From Halomicrobium katesii DSM 19301 (lineage in GTDB: Archaea > Halobacteriota > Halobacteria > Halobacteriales > Haloarculaceae), in the NCBI RefSeq assembly GCF_000379085.1, contig NZ_KB905378.1, positions 1,634,327 through 1,698,326 of the forward strand: a stretch of 64,000 nt of DNA. The letters are read 5' to 3'. How positions within the stretch are numbered: position 1 is the stretch's first letter; every line of letters starts with the position of its first letter. The notes beneath the pieces are model-generated. The model was given only the letters and a program-made list of their open reading frames with translations. It was not told the origin of the DNA and did no database searches. A program made the position numbers and the translations under genes. This document shows positions 38,016-46,248 of this stretch, piece by piece.

Positions 38016-38060
38016 GCCCATGGCTGGCGTGCGCTTGCAGGCAGCGAGCACGCCATGGGC
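38016..38060 (-). terminator. Strong hairpin after the structural gene block
   Basis: GCCCAT (38016-38021) pairs with ATGGGC (38055-38060) and GGCGTGC (38026-38032) with GCACGCC (38048-38054), with a 4-nt bulge. It lies between the NTPase stop and the TATA box of the next - strand gene, so it can separate the two transcripts. Confidence 0.45.
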
Positions 38061-38119
38061 CAAGCGTAGGAGTACGCCAGGGGGTTGGTTGTTGTTGGTT
38101 TGCCCGAATACCGCCGCTG

Positions 38120-39292
38120 TCATGCGGTTAGTCCCTCCACGTCGCCAACCACGTTGCGATGGTCGCCGTCGTGCTGGTACTCGTTCCAGCGTTGTCGGAC
38201 CCATTCGGCGCTGTAGGGAACGAAATCGGCAATTTCGTGGTTTGGTTTCTCCGGATTTGCCTCCTTGGCGGTGATGACGGTGTAGACGGCGAGCTTCCGT
38301 GAGAGGTCGGCGGGATCGACTTCGTCGCCGTCTTCCTCGCCGCCTGACCACGACCACGTGGTTGGCTCCTTGTCGTCGTATCGCCAGTCCGTTTCGGGGA
38401 TTCCCGACACGGAGAAGATCTCGTTCACGCCCGAGCGGCCCTTCACGTCCTCGTAGAAGGTCGCCTCCTTCAGCCCCTCCTTGTGGACGCACACCGCCAG
38501 TTCACGAACCAGCGGATGCACGTCGCGGCCGTCGTGGCCGATGACGATCAACGAGCCGCCGTACTTCCGGATCTTGTAGGTGAGCGGTCCGAGCTTCGTC
38601 TTCGTGTCGTAGCCGTCCTTGCCGCTGCCGCCAGCGTTGCTCGATGCCTCGTCGAAGATGAACAGCTTCGGAGTCTGGGTGTTGTGCATCGGATCGCCGT
38701 CTTGTTTCAGCCACTCGTTCAGCTCGCCGTAGTTCGCCAGCCAGCCGTCCCGCCGATCTCCGTCGTCGTCGAGCCACGTGTCGGTTTCTTGGAGGGTGCG
38801 GATGTTCGAGGCGACGAGGCCGTCGGGGTGCTGCTCCTTCCAGAGTTGGCCGAGTAGACAGGCGAAGTTCGACTTCCCGGTACCGGGTTCGGCCCACTCG
38901 TAGAACATCGGCGCTGGCCCTGTCATCTGTGCGCGGAGCTGGTCGATCGCCTTGATTCCGGAGATGTCCGCACGCTGTCCGGCGTCGCCGGTGAAGTGCT
39001 TGAGCGACTGCATGTCGCCGTTTTCCAGGGCACGACGAGCCGTCTCGGTGCCTTCGATCCGGACGATATCCCGGACGTGCTGGAGATCCTTTGCCTGACC
39101 GGGCATCTTCGCCGGCCGGTCGCAGCGCTGTGGATCGTAGTGCGTTTCGAGGATCGAGAGATAGCGCGATAGTTTCTCGTCGCGAACGATCCCGGCGTGT
39201 GCGTGGGTCTCGTCTGGCTCGCGCTGGCCGTAGCCGTCCTGGTACTCGCGGAACTGTGCCGGGGTGTAGAGGTCGCTGTTGTCCTCAGTCAT
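38120..39292 (-). CDS. P-loop NTPase of the provirus (pleolipovirus VP8-like)
   Basis: 390 residues. Walker A is AEPGTGKSN (Lys140) and Walker B is KLFIFDEAS (Asp214), with an IVIGHDGRDVHPLV sensor-like strand after it. This matches the putative NTPase that closes the conserved gene block of pleolipoviruses, where it may aid genome packaging or virion assembly. A C-terminal helical region (AVYTVITAKEANPEKP, VRQRWNEYQHDGDH) could be a DNA-binding module. It overlaps the upstream membrane gene by eight bases, consistent with one late operon. Confidence 0.75.
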   Translation of the reverse strand: MTEDNSDLYTPAQFREYQDGYGQREPDETHAHAGIVRDEKLSRYLSILETHYDPQRCDRPAKMPGQAKDLQHVRDIVRIEGTETARRALENGDMQSLKHFTGDAGQRADISGIKAIDQLRAQMTGPAPMFYEWAEPGTGKSNFACLLGQLWKEQHPDGLVASNIRTLQETDTWLDDDGDRRDGWLANYGELNEWLKQDGDPMHNTQTPKLFIFDEASSNAGGSGKDGYDTKTKLGPLTYKIRKYGGSLIVIGHDGRDVHPLVRELAVCVHKEGLKEATFYEDVKGRSGVNEIFSVSGIPETDWRYDDKEPTTWSWSGGEEDGDEVDPADLSRKLAVYTVITAKEANPEKPNHEIADFVPYSAEWVRQRWNEYQHDGDHRNVVGDVEGLTA

Positions 39293-40079
39293 CGTTCATC
39301 TGGGGGTTCTGGTTCGGTTGGTCGGGAACCGATACGTCGGCGGGCCCATCGCCCACGGCGGCGTCGGCGGTGGGGTCGTGGTCGTCGAGATCGTGGATGG
39401 TGGGGGCGTCGTCGAAGTCTTCGCCGTCGTCGACGAGGTCGCCGAAGGTGTCCTTGGCAGCGGTCTTCTGGATCATCTGGCCGCGTTCGTTCGCTTCGCT
39501 CTCGGCGGTGACGAGCTTCTTCTGGAGTTCCACGGCACCACGGGACCACCGCCCGCGGATGGCAGCGAGTTCCTCGGCGCGATCGATGAGCCAGCCGTGG
39601 ATGTCTTCCATCTGCTTCTTGCTGGTCATGAGCTGGGTGTCCTGGCAGCCTTCGAGCCAGACACCCTGAACCCGAACCTGTTCGATGTCGTCGAGGTACT
39701 CGTACTCCCGAACGGCCCAGGCGCTGCCGCCGTTGATCGGGTACGGATCTGGCCCTTCGATCTCCTTCTCGCGCCAGAGTTGTGGCGGGACGTAGTGCTT
39801 CTGGACGGTGTCTTCGGCCGCGTTGACGTGGTGAACCTCGATCCAGTTGCGGTTCCGGAGCCACCGGGCGATCTTCGCGCCCACGAGGTAGCACGGAACG
39901 CCGAGCAGGAGCCAGCCGACGAGGACGCCAGCGATCCAGACCGGCGGCGTCGGGAGCTGTGGCTGGTAGTAGATCACCAGCCCGACCGCGCCGAGGATCA
40001 TGCCCGTGACGAGCAGCTTGTACTCGCCGAGGAGCCACGTCAGTCGGTCCCGGTTCGTCTGGAAGGTCGGGGCGGGCAT
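39285..40079 (-). CDS. Provirus membrane protein with long cytosolic tail
   Basis: 264 residues. Two transmembrane helices lie near the N terminus (LLVTGMILGAVGLVIYYQ and WIAGVLVGWLLLGVPCYLVG). A long hydrophilic part follows with helical regions (HGWLIDRAEELAAIRGRW, GAVELQKKLVTAESEANERG) and a D/P-rich end. It starts two bases after the stop of the preceding gene and overlaps the NTPase, so it belongs to the late operon. Pleolipoviruses have a conserved membrane protein in this position; its role is not known. Confidence 0.6.
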   Translation of the reverse strand: MPAPTFQTNRDRLTWLLGEYKLLVTGMILGAVGLVIYYQPQLPTPPVWIAGVLVGWLLLGVPCYLVGAKIARWLRNRNWIEVHHVNAAEDTVQKHYVPPQLWREKEIEGPDPYPINGGSAWAVREYEYLDDIEQVRVQGVWLEGCQDTQLMTSKKQMEDIHGWLIDRAEELAAIRGRWSRGAVELQKKLVTAESEANERGQMIQKTAAKDTFGDLVDDGEDFDDAPTIHDLDDHDPTADAAVGDGPADVSVPDQPNQNPQMNDD

Positions 40080-40667
40080 TCAGGCCACCTCCGGCCGGCC
40101 GTTCTCGCGGCGGATCACGTTGTAGCCGGCGATGGCCATCCAGACGAAGGCGATCGCCGCGCCAGCGAGCCACGCCTGGAGTGACGACAGTGCGCGGAGG
40201 ATATCGAGCCCGCCGCCGGAGGGTTGCTCGACGATTTCGGAGTACAGCCGGGTGTTCTCGGTGGAGATAGCGACGCCAACCCAGCCGTCGACTTCGGTGA
40301 CGGGAATCTCGATCGTTGCTGTCTCACCAGCGCGGAAGGGCTCAGTGGTGACGGGCACCTTCCCGCCCTGTCGGAACCGGCCGCCGTCGGAGAAGGTGAG
40401 TGTCTGGACGGTCTTCGAGCGGATGGTCAGCAGCGCGACGCTCTCGTTCGCGCGGTATTCGGAATCGACCAGTACCGTGTTCTCGTCAATCCGCGTGGTG
40501 TCGGTCGGCGTGGTATCCGAGTCCTGGGCGGTAGGCTGGGGACTCGGGGTGTCGGCTGTCGGAGTGTTTCCAGCGGCCGCCGCCGGCCCCATCGGTGTGG
40601 CGCTGATCGGGCCGGCGACGATCGCGAGCGAGACGACTGCCAGCGTCACGAGTGTCAGAAAGCGCAT
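40080..40667 (-). CDS. Provirus exported protein with C-terminal membrane anchor
   Basis: 195 residues. A signal peptide (MRFLTLVTLAVVSLAIVAGP) is followed by a proline/threonine-rich stretch and a beta-rich ectodomain (TVLVDSEYRANESVALLTI, TATIEIPVTEVDGWVGVAI). One transmembrane helix lies near the end (WLAGAAIAFVWMAIAGYNV) before a basic tail (IRRENGRPEVA). This type I topology, next to the spike gene, suggests a second virion surface or envelope protein. It starts 9 nt after the spike stop. Confidence 0.65.
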   Translation of the reverse strand: MRFLTLVTLAVVSLAIVAGPISATPMGPAAAAGNTPTADTPSPQPTAQDSDTTPTDTTRIDENTVLVDSEYRANESVALLTIRSKTVQTLTFSDGGRFRQGGKVPVTTEPFRAGETATIEIPVTEVDGWVGVAISTENTRLYSEIVEQPSGGGLDILRALSSLQAWLAGAAIAFVWMAIAGYNVIRRENGRPEVA

Positions 40668-40676
40668 GGTGAGTGG

Positions 40677-42479
40677 TTAGGAGTTGCCCAGCAGTGCAGC
40701 GCCGGCCAGCGCGGCCAGCGCGAGCAGTGCGACCGTCTGGTTGATCGAGCCGCCGCCGAGGAAGCCACCACCGCCACCGCCGCCCAACTCCTGTTCACGA
40801 GCCTCCCACTGTGCGCGCTCGTAAGCGAGGTTCTCGTACAACTGGGCGAGTTGGGTCGTGTTCACGTCGGCGGTCTTGTACACTGTTTTCTCGATGGTGA
40901 CGTTTTGGCGACGCTCACCGTCGGTCGTGCGGATCTCGCTGATGCTAAAGTTGGTCGTTAGCTCTACGGTCCGCTCGTCGGTGACGACCCACTGAGTGCC
41001 GCCGATCGCGCTGGGATCGTAGGTCATGTTCGTCTCAAACTGGCCGCTGGCGGGGTTGGTTTGGGACATGAGCACGCCGCGATATTCAGATCCGTCCTCG
41101 GTTGTAACGACCATGTACCCCGTGGAATCCAGCGTTTCAGGGCTGTTTGCCCCCATCATGGTCAGTTTGCTGGCGGCCCAGCCCTGGTAATTGTCGCCAG
41201 CACTGAACTCTTGTCCGTAGAGGTAGGGATCGATCAAGTCTGAGTTGTTGATTTCGCCGGCCTGATAGGAGTCGTAGGTGTTGTTGACGAGCACGTCCAT
41301 ATCGGACTGGACAGCGTCGTTTTGGGTCTTGATCTGTTGCCAACTCTCGACGTATTGAGAGTTGTCATGCACAAGGTGTGGATCGTGGCTGTCAGTCGGT
41401 GCCCCGACTTCGAATCCGTGGAAGCGATAATATTTCTCGAAGGCGATTTCGTATCGGTTGAGTCCGAGCGTGGTATCAAAGGCATCGCCACCACCAAAAC
41501 TGCCAGACACATCGATACCAGTGACAGTTACGCTGGATCCGTTCACCAACTGCATGGATATCTGTGAGTATCCATCATGAGTGGCTGGAGTTTCCCAGGC
41601 CCCATAGTTCGTCTCGTCAACGTGATGGATGTAGGACGCACTAATCCCGCTCTCGTTATCGACGACACGCCTATGATGGCGGACATTAGCAATGGAGATA
41701 TCCCACTGCTTAGCGAGGTTGATCTGGATCTTAGCGTAGTGGTCTGCGATGGCCTGCTTCCCAGCGGCACGGGTGGCGGCTTTGCTGGAGCCGTTGTTGA
41801 GCGCCCTAATCTGGGCGTTTTGGCCGGCGATACGGGCCTGCGTTTTGGCTCCTTCTAATCTGTTAGCGGCAAAGGTGTGGGTTACCTCAGCGGACGCCTG
41901 TTGATCGAGCGCACGCTGGTAGATGTCCTGTTTGATCTGCTTGGCGTCGGTGTTGGTCGTGTTGATCGAATTTGACGAGACCGGTGCCGTGCAGTCGTAT
42001 TGTGTATAGTCTGTCGACAGCAGCCGTCCGAGCTTCTGGACGTAATCACAGGTCAGATCCTTGTCGTTGCCGGTGCCGCCGGTCACATCGTACCGGTCCG
42101 GCACGAGTGTGCGACCGCCGTAGACAGCAGTCTCGACATCGCCAGCCCCCTCACCCTCGACAGTCGCGTTAAGCTCCTCATAAACACTATTGTGGAAGCC
42201 CAGGCCGTCTGATTGGGTGGTGTCGACGGTCTCCCGAGCGAGAATAGTCCTGCCCGATCCGGGGGTACCGCGGGTAGACCAGGTGACTGTCACGGACCCA
42301 CTCATGTTGGTGGTGTCGACGACGGCGATTGGATCAGCGCCCTGGAAGGTGTACGTCTGCTTGTCAGTCGTGTCGGTCGGGGTGTCGGTCTGGGTGCTGG
42401 TGGCCGTCTGGGCGAGGCCGGCCGGGGCGATGGCCGACGAGACGAGGAGGACGGCGATCAGGACCGCGCCGCGGTTCAT
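40677..42479 (-). CDS. Spike-like virion protein (pleolipovirus VP4-like)
   Basis: 600 residues. A signal peptide (GAVLIAVLLVSSAIAPAGLA) precedes a T/D-rich stalk and a large ectodomain with many N-x-S/T sites (NMSGS, NATV, NNGSS, NGSS, NNTYDS). A coiled region (YENLAYERAQWEAREQELGG), a glycine hinge and a single C-terminal helix (TVALLALAALAGAALLGNS) close it. This is the layout of the membrane-anchored pleolipovirus spike, which binds host cells and fuses membranes. It overlaps the preceding small membrane gene (ATGA). A long antisense frame is absent, and codon use agrees with the strand. Confidence 0.7.
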   Translation of the reverse strand: MNRGAVLIAVLLVSSAIAPAGLAQTATSTQTDTPTDTTDKQTYTFQGADPIAVVDTTNMSGSVTVTWSTRGTPGSGRTILARETVDTTQSDGLGFHNSVYEELNATVEGEGAGDVETAVYGGRTLVPDRYDVTGGTGNDKDLTCDYVQKLGRLLSTDYTQYDCTAPVSSNSINTTNTDAKQIKQDIYQRALDQQASAEVTHTFAANRLEGAKTQARIAGQNAQIRALNNGSSKAATRAAGKQAIADHYAKIQINLAKQWDISIANVRHHRRVVDNESGISASYIHHVDETNYGAWETPATHDGYSQISMQLVNGSSVTVTGIDVSGSFGGGDAFDTTLGLNRYEIAFEKYYRFHGFEVGAPTDSHDPHLVHDNSQYVESWQQIKTQNDAVQSDMDVLVNNTYDSYQAGEINNSDLIDPYLYGQEFSAGDNYQGWAASKLTMMGANSPETLDSTGYMVVTTEDGSEYRGVLMSQTNPASGQFETNMTYDPSAIGGTQWVVTDERTVELTTNFSISEIRTTDGERRQNVTIEKTVYKTADVNTTQLAQLYENLAYERAQWEAREQELGGGGGGGFLGGGSINQTVALLALAALAGAALLGNS

Positions 42480-42715
42480 GGGTCGCCCCCGTCAGTAGCG
42501 ACGGCTGGAGCGTCGCCGGTCGCGTCGTCGAGCTGGTCGTCGTCGGTGTCCTTCGTGCGGACGTGGTGGGCGGCGACGACGGCGGCGGCGAAGATCGTCG
42601 GGACGACGACGGGGAAGGGCTGACCGACGACAGCGGCGGCGATCGTCGAGGCGGAGACGCCGATAGTGCCGAGCAGGCCGTAGCCGAGGAGTGTATCGAG
42701 CCTCACGAGGATCAC
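42476..42715 (-). CDS. Small provirus membrane protein
   Basis: 79 residues from a GTG at 42715 that overlaps the stop of the upstream gene (GTGA). Two hydrophobic helices ([20 protein letters not shown] and [17 protein letters not shown]) are followed by an acidic tail ([13 protein letters not shown]). It lies between the four-helix membrane protein and the spike gene, and is probably a small envelope or assembly protein of the virus. Confidence 0.6.
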   Translation of the reverse strand: MILVRLDTLLGYGLLGTIGVSASTIAAAVVGQPFPVVVPTIFAAAVVAAHHVRTKDTDDDQLDDATGDAPAVATDGGDP

Positions 42716-43143
42716 CCCATGTAGCTGATGACGTAGTAGCCCGAGGCCTCGACGGCGACGACGACGAGCCCGAACGCGGCGGTGCCGGCGATGACTTCCT
42801 GCGCGCCGAGGATGTTCAGCCCGGTCACGAGGACGAGCAGGGCCGTTCCGACGGCGAGGTACGTCTCGACCGGTGCCTCGCCGCGGGCGATGTTCGCCAG
42901 ATCGGTGTCGATCTCGTAGGACTTCCCGCTGGAGCGGTTCACGCGATTCGTCGCGTAGGCTCCGAACAGTGACACCAGCGTCAGCAGGAACGCGAAGGTG
43001 ATCTCCGTTCCCTGCCCGGTCCACACCGCCGCGCCTAGGTCGTTCCCGAGGATGTTGATCGTCGCGATTCCGTTCGTCACGAACGCACTGGCGGCGAAGA
43101 TCGTGCCGAACAGCGCGTCTTCGATGTCGATCTTTCCGTACAT
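42712..43143 (-). CDS. Four-helix provirus membrane protein (pleolipovirus VP3-like position)
   Basis: 143 residues with four transmembrane helices ([75 protein letters not shown]). In pleolipoviruses an internal membrane protein of this size and topology is encoded just before the spike, so it is the likely major envelope protein. It is the first gene of the late - strand operon. The 154-bp gap to the + strand gene at 43298 holds both promoters. Confidence 0.65.
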   Translation of the reverse strand: MYGKIDIEDALFGTIFAASAFVTNGIATINILGNDLGAAVWTGQGTEITFAFLLTLVSLFGAYATNRVNRSSGKSYEIDTDLANIARGEAPVETYLAVGTALLVLVTGLNILGAQEVIAGTAAFGLVVVAVEASGYYVISYMG

Positions 43144-43297
43144 AGTCGAGTTCGGCCGCGCTCGCGACCGATGCTCGACCCCGTTCGTCTGACCGCAATA
43201 GTTCTCAGGAAAATGGGGGACGTGGGGCGACGGCGTATATACGCGGTGTCGGTGACCCCAACCTATTTGATGGGTAGACGAAACCCAGCCGATAGTG

Positions 43298-43561
43298 ATG
43301 CAGAAACTCCGGAACATGGACGGTACTGGTAGCGTGACGATCCCGAAGGACGATCTCGCCAGAGATGGGCTGGTCGACGACGACGGCGGACTGCCCGACA
43401 ATCAGCAAGTCGTGGTCGATCGCCTCGACGAAGGCTGCTATGCGGTTCGGTTCGTCGACAGTGGCGACGTGCCCGAGCTGTCCGAGTGCGAGGCTATCGA
43501 GCGAATTGCCGCGCAACGGATGTTACAGCAGGATGCGCTTGGGAGCGTCCGAGCCGACTGA
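43298..43561 (+). CDS. AbrB-like (SpoVT-AbrB swapped-hairpin) DNA-binding protein
   Basis: 87 residues. [30 protein letters not shown] matches the swapped-hairpin AbrB fold found in many haloarchaeal regulators and antitoxin-like proteins; the rest is acidic ([20 protein letters not shown]). ATG 43298 is preferred to GTG 43295; a TATA-like CTATTTGAT lies about 30 nt upstream. It is divergent from the late operon, so it may control it. Confidence 0.7.
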   Translation: MQKLRNMDGTGSVTIPKDDLARDGLVDDDGGLPDNQQVVVDRLDEGCYAVRFVDSGDVPELSECEAIERIAAQRMLQQDALGSVRAD

Positions 43562-43562
43562 G

Positions 43563-43856
43563 CTACTTTTCGCCGACTTGGACCGTCGATTCTGTTTCTA
43601 TCGGCATCGATCTGGTTGACAGTCGTTCGGCCACCTCTTCGAGGACGTCGTCACCAACATGGCGGGCGAGGTAGTCCATCGCCTCGCGTTTGCCCTGTTC
43701 GTCGCGACGGGCGTGTTCGCACGCGGCGATGATCGCGCCGGTGTTGTTCCCCACATCGAAGACATTCTTCGCGCGCTGGATCGCCTCGTACCTGTGGCCG
43801 TAATCGTCATCTGGATTGGTTCGGATTCGGACCTGGTTGGGGATCTGGTCACCCAT
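43563..43856 (-). CDS. Small haloarchaeal protein (DUF7692-like)
   Basis: 97 residues. The core RIRTNPDDDYGHRYEAIQRAKNVFDV then NTGAIIAACEHARRD resembles a short haloarchaeal family that I recall as DUF7692, possibly ribbon-helix-helix-like. ATG 43856 is used; an in-frame GTG lies four codons upstream. GATAAAACTA lies about 30 nt upstream and may be its TATA box. It is convergent with the AbrB-like gene, one base between stops. Confidence 0.55.
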   Translation of the reverse strand: MGDQIPNQVRIRTNPDDDYGHRYEAIQRAKNVFDVGNNTGAIIAACEHARRDEQGKREAMDYLARHVGDDVLEEVAERLSTRSMPIETESTVQVGEK

Positions 43857-43860
43857 ACCT

Positions 43861-44028
43861 GTGGCCACGACCCCCAGAATCCTAGTTTTATCGCCTCACT
43901 CGAACTGAGACCGTATATAAAGAGCGACGGAACCGGTCGGGTTGAGCTGGTGAACCCGCGTGATCGGGGGGACTCGATGGGTCGTCGGTCAGGATAGTGG
44001 CCACAGTTCGATACCCGCTCGTGGCCAC
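43861..44028. promoter_or_regulatory. Three copies of GTGGCCAC in a divergent control region
   Basis: The 8-bp palindrome GTGGCCAC occurs at 43861-43868, 43997-44004 and 44021-44028, between divergent genes at 43856 (-) and 44138 (+). A strong GTATATAAAG TATA box lies at about 43912-43921 and a second, TATATACC, near 44117. The copies could be repressor binding sites. Confidence 0.4.
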
Positions 44029-44137
44029 TGGCGAGAATCGTATCTTCTCGACGTGCGACCCCGTACGGTTGCTGAACGATGCTCTTCCAACAGGGATAAG
44101 ACGCTGTGTGTTGTACTATATACCACAGCACCCTACC

Positions 44138-44284
44138 ATGAGCCTCGAACACGACGGCGATTCCAACGAGAAATCCGCCGCAGAGCGGCTCGCCGAACTC
44201 ACTGGTGAGCCAGTCGAGAAGTTCGAGTATGACGGCCCGATTCCTGACGCCGAGAATCAGGAATGGGAAGCCGTCGACGAGTAG
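44138..44284 (+). CDS. 48-residue provirus protein, hypothetical
   Basis: MSLEHDGDSNEKSAAERLAE continues to a C terminus of EWEAVDE; acidic throughout. A TATATA box lies about 20 nt upstream. An in-frame GTG at 43997 would give 95 residues, but the TATA position favours the short form. Its stop is seven bases from the stop of the convergent gene. No family recognised. Confidence 0.45.
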   Translation: MSLEHDGDSNEKSAAERLAELTGEPVEKFEYDGPIPDAENQEWEAVDE

Positions 44285-44290
44285 CGCCGT

Positions 44291-44671
44291 CTATCTCCAC
44301 TCTTTTCCGAAGTCGTGCCATGACTCGAACTGATCGAGGAAGTAATCCGCGTTGGCGAGTAGATACTGTTGGCAGAACTCCGGCGCGTGCTGCAGCGGAA
44401 CATCGGGGAAGTCCCACGTCTTTTTGAACTTTTCACCGTCACGGTACACGTCCAGATGAAGACCTTCGATCGACACGTTATGCTTACCGTCGACGTTGTG
44501 ATCGAAGCGCACGACCTGTCGCCAGTCGTGGGGCGGGTGCCCGTCGCGGGTCGCGTCAGCGTCGTATTCGAGCTGGTAGACGAAACGAGTCACGTCACCG
44601 CCCACGGTATCGAGTTCGCGACGAATCCGGGCGTAGGGCCACTCAACCCACACGAAGCCGATATCAGGCAT
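44291..44671 (-). CDS. Haloarchaeal hypothetical protein (DUF7718-like)
   Basis: 126 residues. It begins MPDIGFVWVEWPYARIRREL and contains VVRFDHNVDGKHNVSIEGLH with a RFDHN-type motif, then FPDVPLQHAPEFCQQYLLAN. It resembles a family I recall as DUF7718, common on haloarchaeal mobile elements and often beside a short acidic gene, as here with the 48-residue protein. A toxin-antitoxin-like pair is possible but not shown by the sequence. Confidence 0.5.
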   Translation of the reverse strand: MPDIGFVWVEWPYARIRRELDTVGGDVTRFVYQLEYDADATRDGHPPHDWRQVVRFDHNVDGKHNVSIEGLHLDVYRDGEKFKKTWDFPDVPLQHAPEFCQQYLLANADYFLDQFESWHDFGKEWR

Positions 44672-44775
44672 CTTTGAATCTTGATTGTGTGCTAGTGCGG
44701 ATTGTTAAATACCCAGCGATAAGGTGGTCGCATACATTTGCTTTTACTGGGCCTGTGGTCTCCTTCGGAGTATTG

Positions 44776-45663
44776 CTATCGCTTTCTCCCGTCAGTCTCC
44801 CGCTTATGAATACGATCTGTGATGTTCCGCTGAAGTTCGACTCCATCCCACTTCTCTCGTTCATTATCAGGAATCTCGTCGTGTAGCCTTCCCTCTTCAG
44901 CAAGCTTTTCTCCCATCTGTTTCAGGTACTTCCCCCACACGAGACGTGGAACTGGTTCGTCTCGCTCTTTGCACCACTCGATCACGTCTCTGTTCGATTT
45001 CGAGGAGTTGCAGGACTGGCAGGCAGGAACCTGATTACTGATGGAGTCGTCACCACCTTCAGCGAGGGGAATTACATGGTCGAAGGTGGTCTCGGTCTCT
45101 TCCTTGCAGTAGATGCAGATCCCGAAATCCTCCTTCAGTTGGTACTTGTCTTCCTTCGTGATCGACGCCATCTCGTACTCGCCTTCTTTGAGCTGGTGGT
45201 ATCGCTTCCAGAGAAAGCCGTCGTGAGCAACGTCAGCAGCTAATTGAATCAGACGGGCGTGCTGGTAGCAGATGAGTTCGTGGTACGTCTCGATATTGCC
45301 GGGGAGGTTCGCTGTACCGCGGAACAGCCGTGGTTCTGGGTATGTGTAGTGCTTGATCGATGCTTCCTGTACTTCCTTCCAGAGGGTCTCGTCATCTAAG
45401 TCCTCCCAATCTGGGAGTTCGTCGCTAAGATTCTGTTCGAAGACAGCCACACTCACGAGTGCGTCTGAATCGTACTCTTCGTTGAAATCAGCGACGGTCC
45501 GCCCAGTTCCAGGTATGTCCCACTCTCCGGCTGTTTCACCGGGTTGGTGGACGATGACCATACTCGTCTGTCCTTCTTTTTCACGGTCGTAAACCCGCTG
45601 ACCGGTAGAAAATCGATAACTTTGCTCGTCTTCGATGCTTTGAGCTTCGTCGTTCTCAGACAT
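44776..45663 (-). CDS. HNH endonuclease, provirus cargo
   Basis: 295 residues. The C-terminal half has an HNH core: CIYCKEETETTFDHVIPLAE (D-H of the first strand), then CQSCNSSKSNRD with two CxxC zinc pairs. The N-terminal half (VYDREKEGQTSMVIVHQPGE, TVADFNEEYDSDALVSVAVF) is a separate domain that occurs on haloarchaeal mobile elements. The lower GC than the viral core genes suggests separate acquisition. It may be a restriction or homing-type nuclease. Confidence 0.75.
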   Translation of the reverse strand: MSENDEAQSIEDEQSYRFSTGQRVYDREKEGQTSMVIVHQPGETAGEWDIPGTGRTVADFNEEYDSDALVSVAVFEQNLSDELPDWEDLDDETLWKEVQEASIKHYTYPEPRLFRGTANLPGNIETYHELICYQHARLIQLAADVAHDGFLWKRYHQLKEGEYEMASITKEDKYQLKEDFGICIYCKEETETTFDHVIPLAEGGDDSISNQVPACQSCNSSKSNRDVIEWCKERDEPVPRLVWGKYLKQMGEKLAEEGRLHDEIPDNEREKWDGVELQRNITDRIHKRETDGRKR

Positions 45664-45748
45664 TCAGTGCAGTCCCTCGTTTTCACTATCTCGCACCGTA
45701 ACTTCATTATCTAGGTTACATTCCGGAAACAGATTTGCTGTCGCGATT

Positions 45749-46027
45749 TTAGCTATCAACAAGGAGATCGTCGGCTTCGAGTTCCCCAGCGAGGTAGGCA
45801 CGGCCGCGGTCGGTGATCTGGTAAGCACCCCTGTCTTCATCGTAGTATTCTACGAGGCCAGCTTTGTGAAGTTCTCTCAGTCGTGTTCGTATATGTGTTA
45901 TTTGATAGTCAAGATTCATCTCAACCACTGCTGGCGTTGAGACAATAGGCTCATTTCCTTCATTCAGCAGAAACTCAAGAATACGGTCATCTGCTGCTGT
46001 CATCCAAGGCACCCGTGGCCGTCGCAT
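45749..46027 (-). CDS. PhiH1-repressor-like winged-helix protein
   Basis: 92 residues. MRRPRVPWMTAADDRILEFL is the typical opening of PhiH1-like repressors; the winged helix continues through ITHIRTRLRELHKAGLVEYY and AYQITDRGRAYLAGELEADD. It is the likely lysogeny regulator. Its TATA region is framed by an inverted repeat, CTAACT (46031-46036) and AGTTAG (46052-46057), and two AATCCACTAG boxes lie further upstream, so autoregulation is likely. It stands between cargo genes and the integration module. Confidence 0.75.
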   Translation of the reverse strand: MRRPRVPWMTAADDRILEFLLNEGNEPIVSTPAVVEMNLDYQITHIRTRLRELHKAGLVEYYDEDRGAYQITDRGRAYLAGELEADDLLVDS

Positions 46028-46030
46028 TGG

Positions 46031-46122
46031 CTAACTGCATGAATATCTTGTAGTTAGGTGCGCCGTTTGACCTTGTAACTGCAATTGTATAATCCACTAG
46101 AGTAGATTGTGCAATCCACTAG
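46031..46122. promoter_or_regulatory. Operator-like repeats upstream of the repressor gene
   Basis: CTAACT/AGTTAG flank the repressor TATA region. AATCCACTAG occurs at 46091-46100 and 46113-46122, start to start 22 bp, about two helical turns. GATTGTGCAATC (46106-46117) is an inverted repeat overlapping the second copy. Confidence 0.5.
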
Positions 46123-46155
46123 TATTAAGTTACCTGCCACATTGTCGGTATTCAA

Positions 46156-46248
46156 CGGAAGCACGTCGCGGACCCGTCGCTCGTCGTCGGGTCCTGTTCG
46201 AGAATTGCGGACCCCGCTGTAAGGGCAGCGGGTCCGCGTGGGCTTCCG
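46156..46248. other. Three-way-junction-like palindromic structure
   Basis: The outer stem pairs CGGAAGC (46156-46162) with GCTTCCG (46242-46248). Inside are GGACCCG/CGGGTCC (46170-46193) and a long hairpin, GCGGACCCCGCTG/CAGCGGGTCCGC (46207-46237), with one bulge. No gene fits here. It may be a small structured RNA or a protein-binding site of the integration module. Confidence 0.4.

Noticed and set aside
43997-44284. Longer 95-codon version of the gene at 44138
   Set aside because: The upstream part is poor coding sequence, and the TATATA box near 44117 lies inside it.
46156-46248. tRNA-like cloverleaf beside the integrase module
   Set aside because: The stems pair well, but there is no anticodon arm with a 7-base loop, no T loop and no acceptor end, so it is not a tRNA.
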